Below are positions 4,356-9,631 of a DNA stretch of 9,631 bases, piece after piece. The DNA lies in the NCBI GenBank assembly GCA_030632465.1, contig DAOVUR010000051.1, forward strand, positions 1 through 9,631, given 5' to 3'. Position 1 is the first letter of the stretch; every line of letters starts with the position of its first letter. The DNA comes from a bacterium (GTDB taxonomy: Bacteria; Verrucomicrobiota; Kiritimatiellia; UBA8416; CAMZLY01). The position numbers and the translations under genes were made by a program. The notes below the pieces were generated by a model that did no database searches, was not told the origin of the DNA, and was given only the letters and a program-made list of their open reading frames with translations.

Positions 4356-6913
4356 GCTACAGTATCAAAGAGTGTCTCGAGCTCTAATTGACATTTAAGA
4401 AATGCATCTACTATCTTAGGGTCAAATTGTGTTCCGCTATTTTCTGATATTTCGGTAGCAGCATCTTGCGGGTTTATTGGTCCTCTGTAGACGCGAGCTG
4501 AACGCATGGCATCGTATGCATCAATAACACTAAATATTCTTGCACCAATACATATCTCTTCCCCTTTAAGCTTTTGTGGATATCCTGATCCATCGTAATG
4601 TTCTTGGTGTTGATAGACAATTTGAGAAGCACCTTTAAGGTATGGGCTTGTTTTTAATATGTCATAGCCGATACGTGGATGCTCTTCCATTATTATCCAC
4701 TGTTCGTCGGTAAGTGGTCCTTCTTTGAGTAGTACTGAATCGGGTATACCTATTTTTCCTATATCATGCAGTAAGGCGCCAGTTGCAATTCGTTTTATAT
4801 CTTTTGGTGCCATATCAAGCTGTTTTGCAAGAATAGTGGCTAGTGAGCGTGTTCTTATGCTGTGTTTGGCTGTATGGTGTTCGCGAGCATCAAGCATGGC
4901 AACCATGGCTTCTAGGGTGAATTCGTATGACTGTTTTGTCTCTTCTAGGGTTATTGCGAGTTGAGCACTACGCTTGTTCACTGTCTCTTCAAGATGTAGT
5001 TGGTAGTTGATGTTTTCTTGTTTTAGTCTATAAAATTCTAGTGAGTGTTTCATCATGAGGGATAGTTGATCTTTTATAACAGGCTTCTGGATGAAATCGT
5101 AAGCGCCTTTACGTAGAGCATCGATAGCGTTGTCAACTGTTGCCTGACCGCTTATCACGATTTTGATTAAGGATTCATCAAGATCATTTGCATGATGCAG
5201 GACATCTAGCCCGCTCATGTCGGTTAGCCCAAGGTCGGTTATCAGAATGTTGTAGTAGCCCGGTTTTGACTTAAGGCTTTCCAGTGCTTCAGCTGCCGTA
5301 GTAAAGGCGTCGACTAAATATCCGTCAGTAGTGAGCATGGCTTTTAAAACATTGAGAACGGGTATTTCATCATCGATAAGTAAGATTTTTCCTGATTCTT
5401 CAGTTGTTGTAGCAGTCGCTTCTATAAAGTTCTGTTTGGCTATATCGCTTTCATTTACCTCGGGTTCGCCTAATACGCTACTACATGTGTGGTCTGGCCA
5501 GGTGCAGATGCGATTACGACCAGAATCTTTTGCGTTGTATAGCGCCTTATCTGCTTGGATTAGTAGCTCTTGGTGCGAGGAAGGATTGGTTCTATTTAAG
5601 CTGGTTGCAATTCCGACAGAGATGCTTAATCCTATGTTATGGTCTTCTGTCTCGAGGAAGAACGCTCTAGTTTGCTCCATTAACCTTTCGCCAAAAGTAA
5701 GAGCATCCTTTTTGTCTGCTTGCGGAAGAATGGCGACAAATTCATCACCTCCGTATCGTGCAATAATATCCGTTGTACGAGAGACTTCCGTCATAATATC
5801 GGAGAAAGCGCATAATATCTCATCGCCCACGTTGTGGCCAAAGGTGTCGTTGATATTTTTAAAGTAATCTACATCAACGATGATAATAGCCATCGAGTAT
5901 TCATAACGTTGACTTGTAAGCCATGCGCGTTCCAGTTCTTCGTTAAGTCTAGCACGGTTAAAAGATCCTGTTAATGGGTCGCGTGTTACGAGGTGATGCA
6001 TCTTTTGTAGTGCAACAAAGGCGGTGGAGATGTGATTTGCAGCATGATATAGAAGTGATATGTCGGACGGGAGGTATGCATCTTCTTGATCGCTGGCAAT
6101 GGTGAGAAGGCCGTAGATAGTATCGTCAATGATTGCTGGAACCGAGATGATGCTACCTATTTCTTTGGCACCATCCTCTTGGACAAGATTACTAGTGATA
6201 TTACTGCTGATGTCATCTGGGTTAAGGTTATTACCACTTATGGCATTGTACCGGGTAAATATCTCTTTTTTTACATCAGCTATAAACTCTTCTGATACAG
6301 CTTTTTGTGGCGACATCAGTAGCGTGTTGTTTTCGTCAGAAAGGAGGATACCCACAATATTGGCAGGAAACATTTTTGCTATAGAGTTACTGAATTCAAG
6401 GAGGATTTCTGGCAGACTTCTTATGTTAATAATGTTTTTGCTTAAACGTGTTAAGACATTCAAGTGATTGCGCATAAGTGTCAGCGCATTCTCGGTGTGA
6501 ACATTTTCTGCTTTTTCTTGTTTGCGCTTATACTCTTGCACCACATTATCACACAGCTCTTGTAGCTGAGTTGGTTTGTTCATGATGCATGTTATGTCGA
6601 GTTTGGCTGCACTAGTGATAGCGTCTTCGGTAACATATCCGGATACAATAATTACGCCTAGCCAAGGCCATATTTTGAGGGCTTCTTGTAGGAATATAAT
6701 GCCGTTCATGCCTTGCATGTTTAGGTCTACAATGAGGACGTCGAAGTCCTCTTTCATGATGGCAAGAAGCGCTTCTCTACCATCGCTGGCAGATTTAACA
6801 TAATGTTTTTGCTGTTCCATGACAGCGCAGAAGATCTTTCTGATGCCCGGTTCATCGTCAACCACCAATACACGTATTGGTGGAGTTTCATTATTTTGTA
6901 CTTCGATATCCAT
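4352..6913 (-). CDS. REC-GAF-GGDEF-REC-HD-GYP cyclic-di-GMP synthesis/breakdown protein
   Basis: This 853-residue soluble protein joins opposite cyclic-di-GMP activities. REC1 (about 12-130) has Asp19-Asp20, phosphoacceptor Asp63, Ser91 and Lys113. A GAF-like sensor follows (about 165-300). The GGDEF domain (about 309-470) has RDPLTG, Asp347, an intact GGDEF at 388-392, and the RxxD product-inhibition site (Arg379 to Asp382) exactly five residues before it, so it should be an active, feedback-controlled diguanylate cyclase. REC2 (about 508-625) has Asp514-Asp515, Asp560, Ser588 and Lys610. A helical linker (about 625-665) leads to HD-GYP (about 665-845) with His684, HDIGKIGIPD (His716-Asp717), His745 and YDGSGYP (773-779), the signature of phosphodiesterases that cut cyclic-di-GMP. 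The usual HHE motif reads HQE (769-771). No membrane segment or kinase domain is present, so the partner kinases lie elsewhere. The ATG at 6913 has a weak ribosome site. The gene stands alone, after a 157-bp gap. Confidence 0.94.
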   Translation of the reverse strand: MDIEVQNNETPPIRVLVVDDEPGIRKIFCAVMEQQKHYVKSASDGREALLAIMKEDFDVLIVDLNMQGMNGIIFLQEALKIWPWLGVIIVSGYVTEDAITSAAKLDITCIMNKPTQLQELCDNVVQEYKRKQEKAENVHTENALTLMRNHLNVLTRLSKNIINIRSLPEILLEFSNSIAKMFPANIVGILLSDENNTLLMSPQKAVSEEFIADVKKEIFTRYNAISGNNLNPDDISSNITSNLVQEDGAKEIGSIISVPAIIDDTIYGLLTIASDQEDAYLPSDISLLYHAANHISTAFVALQKMHHLVTRDPLTGSFNRARLNEELERAWLTSQRYEYSMAIIIVDVDYFKNINDTFGHNVGDEILCAFSDIMTEVSRTTDIIARYGGDEFVAILPQADKKDALTFGERLMEQTRAFFLETEDHNIGLSISVGIATSLNRTNPSSHQELLIQADKALYNAKDSGRNRICTWPDHTCSSVLGEPEVNESDIAKQNFIEATATTTEESGKILLIDDEIPVLNVLKAMLTTDGYLVDAFTTAAEALESLKSKPGYYNILITDLGLTDMSGLDVLHHANDLDESLIKIVISGQATVDNAIDALRKGAYDFIQKPVIKDQLSLMMKHSLEFYRLKQENINYQLHLEETVNKRSAQLAITLEETKQSYEFTLEAMVAMLDAREHHTAKHSIRTRSLATILAKQLDMAPKDIKRIATGALLHDIGKIGIPDSVLLKEGPLTDEQWIIMEEHPRIGYDILKTSPYLKGASQIVYQHQEHYDGSGYPQKLKGEEICIGARIFSVIDAYDAMRSARVYRGPINPQDAATEISENSGTQFDPKIVDAFLKCQLELETLFDTVA

Positions 6914-7070
6914 ATATTTTGCGCCTAATAGGTCAGTGCTTGCACATTGCAGTCTTAATATTTATTAATTTATATAAGCACAAGCATTCTAGCAAGAGAA
7001 ATGTCTATGTAATCTTAGAAAGTGACTACATGATTATTGAATGATATTTGCGATATCAGTATGCCATGGT
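6914..7070. other. intergenic gap upstream of the cyclic-di-GMP gene
   Basis: This 157-bp A/T-rich gap lies between two minus-strand genes and should hold the end of the phosphatase message and the promoter of the cyclic-di-GMP gene. On the minus strand TATTAG (6931-6926) is a possible -10 box, with CTGCAA as a poor -35 sixteen bases upstream. A weak A/T hairpin (TGATAT/ATATCA, 7042-7058) lies after the phosphatase stop but has no T-run. No gene or RNA was recognised. Confidence 0.35.
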
Positions 7071-8342
7071 CTATTTTTCGTGCTGATTGATGCGAAGAAC
7101 TGCGCCTGATTCTGGTGTCCAGATATTTAGGTTTGCAGGAATAGCCATGCAGTCTTTTTCTCTGTTGGCTGTCAGCTTCTCGGAATTATCAAATTTTATG
7201 CAGCGTATATCTAGATGATCTTTAAAGACATGCACTAGTTTGAGCTGATGGAATGAGCCTGATGCCATGGTCCATGGTTTGTCATCATTGGCTGGGCGTA
7301 ATGGTGCACCCCAAGATCCTTCTCCGATGTAGGTTGTGCCACGTTTATCATCGCGTATAAAGCTTTCGAAACTATCAGGACCACTATCTGGACGTATTGG
7401 GTAGGTGCGTTTGACTGTATGGCTGTCTGATTCCACTACTAAATGCATACCATATTCGTAAAACAGATCGGCCCATGCGTCGATACTTCCAACCATTTCA
7501 GTTTTATGTTTTGTGTGAGGGCGCATAGGGCGGTGGTATGCGGCAATTTTCCATGTTGCATCTTTGTTTTTTTCTAATTCGCTTTTGATCCATCTATTCT
7601 GTTTCTGCCATGCGGGTTTTGCGTGGAATTGAAGTTCTGAATTTAGCGCATATATCTGCATCATATTCTTGGCGATAGTGAGTGAGTAGAATGTATTTGC
7701 ATTTGGTACATCGAAAATCTTGTTTACGGCATTAAAGTCGTTGTTTTCGTGGTTACCGTGAGTTGGTATTATGGGGTACATTCTACCATCTTCGCTGCGG
7801 GTGGTTTGCCAATCGTCAAGCCAGTTTTGAAGTAGCTTTTGGGAAACATGCCCCGCATAATCACCTCCAAACAGTACGAATAGTGGGCGCAGTTTGCTTA
7901 CGAGCAGGTTGCCAGCTCTGCGTGCTTTTCGGTTGTTACGGGAATCGCCGCCGGTAATAAAGGGGAATGGTTGGTTTTTTGCGGGTGCAGTTTTAAATCG
8001 CATAGTATCGCTGACACCTTCGCTATCTGTGATACGAAAGTTATATAGTGTGTCTGGTTTAAGATTTGTAAGGCGCGCGAACGTGTTGACCATACCCAGA
8101 TAAGATTCTGTGCGGTCAGGGTTATGTGTTTTGATTTCCTTGTTGTTATCATCGAGTGTTTTTGTGCTGTACTGCAGAGTAGGGTTTTTGCCACTGATCT
8201 GGTCCCAGCCGACGACCATAGTGGTTGCTGGATCATCGCGCCAGCTGAGTCTGTATCTGCTTGATGCGGCATTACTTGGTGTAGTTGTCACAAATAGTAT
8301 GGCTGTAGAGATTAGCAGGTTAAATGTTAACTTGTTTTTCAT
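7071..8342 (-). CDS. exported purple-acid-phosphatase-like metallophosphoesterase
   Basis: From the ATG at 8342 this is a 423-residue protein with a clear signal peptide: basic MKNK, a hydrophobic core, and a likely cut after SNA near residue 25. It should act in the periplasm or outside. A fibronectin/PAP N-terminal domain covers about 28-120 (SWRDDPATTMVVGW, LKPDTLYNFRI). The metallophosphoesterase domain follows with FITGGDSRN (Asp133), LFGGDYAG (Asp161), THGNHEN (Asn197, His198), AAYHRPM (His270) and ESDSHTVKRTYPI (His308). These match the two-metal ligand order of purple acid phosphatases, except that the final GHxH motif reads SDSH, with Asp306 in place of the first His. It probably releases phosphate from organic phosphoesters; the substrate is unknown. 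AAGGG ten bases before the ATG supports this start over the in-frame ATG at 8360, which lacks a well-spaced site. It lies 61 bp after trkH on the same strand with no obvious promoter between, so it may be co-transcribed. Confidence 0.88.
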   Translation of the reverse strand: MKNKLTFNLLISTAILFVTTTPSNAASSRYRLSWRDDPATTMVVGWDQISGKNPTLQYSTKTLDDNNKEIKTHNPDRTESYLGMVNTFARLTNLKPDTLYNFRITDSEGVSDTMRFKTAPAKNQPFPFITGGDSRNNRKARRAGNLLVSKLRPLFVLFGGDYAGHVSQKLLQNWLDDWQTTRSEDGRMYPIIPTHGNHENNDFNAVNKIFDVPNANTFYSLTIAKNMMQIYALNSELQFHAKPAWQKQNRWIKSELEKNKDATWKIAAYHRPMRPHTKHKTEMVGSIDAWADLFYEYGMHLVVESDSHTVKRTYPIRPDSGPDSFESFIRDDKRGTTYIGEGSWGAPLRPANDDKPWTMASGSFHQLKLVHVFKDHLDIRCIKFDNSEKLTANREKDCMAIPANLNIWTPESGAVLRINQHEK

Positions 8343-8403
8343 GTTTGTGTCGCCCTTCATTTCTCATGATTCTGCGTTCTTTTACAAACCCCGAACTCGT
8401 TCT

Positions 8404-9631
8404 TTATTTTTTCCAGAAGCTTGGTAGGAATAGGATGAGAACGGTGTAGAGTTCAAGTCGGCCAAGTAACATGCAGACGGAGAGGATTATCTGCCCTGTT
8501 GCAGGGATAGCAGCATAGTTTTGTGTGGCGCCAATGGCGTTAAGGCCAGGGCCAATATTACCTAGTGTTGCCACTACTGAAGTTGCGGCGGTTACTAGGT
8601 CTGGCGTGAAGAAGGTCATTAAAAATGATGCGATGACAAAAATCATAACGAAGATAGTGAAGAAGGCTGCAATGTTAGATACCACTTCTTGTTCGACTGG
8701 TTTATTCCCAAGTTTCACTTGCAATACTGCTTGTGGGCGCATAAATAGGCGAACTTCTTTAATCATTTTTTTCCACATGATCATGATGCGCACAACTTTC
8801 ATGCCGCCGCCTGTTGAGCCTGCGCAGCCGCCTACAAACATCATTAAGACAAGAAGCATGCGCGCTGAGTGTGGCCAGATATCAAAATCTGCGGTAGCGA
8901 ATCCTGTGGTGGTCAGGATGGATGTTGCCTGAAAGAAGGAGACGCGTAGTGATTCACCGAATCCGCTGTAGACGGTGCCCCAGATGTTAAATGTTAAGAA
9001 TAGGCTGCATGCGAGAAGGAATAGGAAGTAGAAGCGTAACTCAGGATCTTTGAAGTATCTGCCTGGCTTGCCGGTGATGGCGTGGTAGTGTAAGGAGAAA
9101 TTTATACCAGCAAGAAACATGAAGAAGATGATAATGCAGTCTATGATGACGCTGTTGTATGCGCCAACACTCGCTGTGCGTGTTGAAAATCCGCCAGTTG
9201 CCATGGTTGCAAATGTATGGCAGAAGGAGTCGAACCAGTCCATCTTACCAGCAAATTTAAGAAGCAGGATCTCTGCGAGGGTAAGAAGTGCATATACGCC
9301 CCAGAGTAGTTTTGCGGTTGTGGTGATGCGTGGTGTTAAGCGGTCTTTGGATGGGCCGGGCATTTCGGCACGGTATAGCTGCATGCCGCCTACGCCTAGG
9401 AACGGGAGAATTGCTACACATAATACTAGCACACCCATGCCGCCGAACCAATGGGTTAGTGCTCGCCAGAATAGTATGCCGCGCGGAATGCATTCGAGAG
9501 TCTGGTAATTACCGTCGGGAAGAACTGATGCTCCGGTTGTTGTGAAGCCTGACATGGTTTCGAAAAATGCGGCTATAGGATGTGGAATAACACCGGAAAG
9601 AATGTATGGTAGTGCACCAAATAGTGCGGCA
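8404..9631 (-). CDS. trkH: TrkH-type potassium uptake channel subunit (5' end outside window)
   Basis: The gene runs off the right edge, leaving about 408 C-terminal residues of a protein usually near 480-500. The frame continues past the internal ATG at 9555, which is not the start: the codons before it read PHPIAAFFETMSGFTTTG, the usual TrkH lead into the first pore loop. TrkH/KtrB proteins carry four pore loops around a K+ filter, and all four are visible: FTTTGAS, MATGGFSTRTAS, LTTTGFATAD and ATLGNIGPGLN, the last with Gly lining the pore. Also typical are THWFGGMGVLVL, FVGGCAGSTGGGMKVVR and the ending LLGRLELYTVLILFLPSFWKK. Many hydrophobic segments confirm an inner-membrane protein. Such subunits work with a cytoplasmic NAD/nucleotide-binding partner (TrkA or KtrA). 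None is in the window, so it may lie just to the right. Confidence 0.95.
   Translation of the reverse strand, partial: AALFGALPYILSGVIPHPIAAFFETMSGFTTTGASVLPDGNYQTLECIPRGILFWRALTHWFGGMGVLVLCVAILPFLGVGGMQLYRAEMPGPSKDRLTPRITTTAKLLWGVYALLTLAEILLLKFAGKMDWFDSFCHTFATMATGGFSTRTASVGAYNSVIIDCIIIFFMFLAGINFSLHYHAITGKPGRYFKDPELRFYFLFLLACSLFLTFNIWGTVYSGFGESLRVSFFQATSILTTTGFATADFDIWPHSARMLLVLMMFVGGCAGSTGGGMKVVRIMIMWKKMIKEVRLFMRPQAVLQVKLGNKPVEQEVVSNIAAFFTIFVMIFVIASFLMTFFTPDLVTAATSVVATLGNIGPGLNAIGATQNYAAIPATGQIILSVCMLLGRLELYTVLILFLPSFWKK

Noticed and set aside
5331..5867. 178-residue frame on the plus strand
   Set aside because: It lies wholly antisense to the GGDEF and REC2 coding region, which has clear family motifs; it has no recognisable domain of its own.
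7042..7058. Hairpin after the phosphatase gene as a terminator
   Set aside because: A six-pair stem made mostly of A-T pairs with no T-run in the direction of transcription is too weak to call.
8525..8932. 135-residue frame on the plus strand, and similar frames at 9119-9508
   Set aside because: Antisense shadows of trkH; the minus-strand reading has all four pore loops.
9553..9555. ATG as the true start of trkH
   Set aside because: The frame continues to the window edge with typical TrkH sequence, so this Met is internal, just before the first pore loop.

Overview
The window is a 9.6-kb piece of a bacterial chromosome, probably from an uncultured Gram-negative. The mix of genes (ECF sigma factor with zinc-finger anti-sigma, polyprenyl glycosylphosphotransferase, LWAPWR-type HIT protein, TrkH, and an intergenic cluster of 9-nt-periodic repeats) would fit the PVC group (Kiritimatiellota or Lentisphaerota) or a deltaproteobacterial lineage. 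That placement is an impression and not a measurement. Six of the eight genes are on the minus strand, and genes fill nearly all of the window. No IS element, phage gene, CRISPR array, tRNA or rRNA was seen.

Layout, left to right. (1) 2-490, plus strand: the end of an unrecognised protein whose start lies outside the window. Its last codons run into a triplicated 14-mer. (2) 491-802: the only long gene-free stretch. It is a mosaic of short repeats, with four GTGCGCTA boxes separating three modules that each hold three 9-nt repeats, and a hairpin at the right end. (3) 803-3730, minus strand: a cluster read right to left. It holds an exopolysaccharide-initiating glycosylphosphotransferase, a DUF212/PAP2-like membrane protein whose ribosome site begins on the previous stop codon, then after 62 bp an ECF sigma factor overlapping its membrane anti-sigma factor by 8 bp. 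A near-consensus promoter at 3738-3766 sits so close to the first ATG that the message may be leaderless. (4) 3882-4355, plus strand: a HIT-family nucleotide phosphorylase/hydrolase. (5) 4352-6913, minus strand: an 853-residue REC-GAF-GGDEF-REC-HD-GYP protein that carries both cyclic-di-GMP synthesis and breakdown modules. Its stop codon interlocks with that of the HIT gene through a shared CTAG. (6) 7071-8342, minus strand: an exported purple-acid-phosphatase-like metallophosphoesterase with an altered final metal motif. (7) 8404-9631, minus strand: TrkH, the potassium channel-like transporter subunit, cut by the window's right edge.

Taken together, the window reads as envelope and surface physiology: start of exopolysaccharide assembly on a lipid carrier, a possible lipid-phosphate partner protein, an extracytoplasmic sigma/anti-sigma switch, a two-input cyclic-di-GMP enzyme of the kind that often controls polysaccharide output, a secreted phosphatase, and potassium uptake. 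The functional link between the cyclic-di-GMP protein and the polysaccharide genes is inferred from proximity only. No clearly new multi-gene system can be shown. The most unusual items are the repeat mosaic at 471-697, the five-domain cyclic-di-GMP protein, and the His-to-Asp change in the phosphatase.
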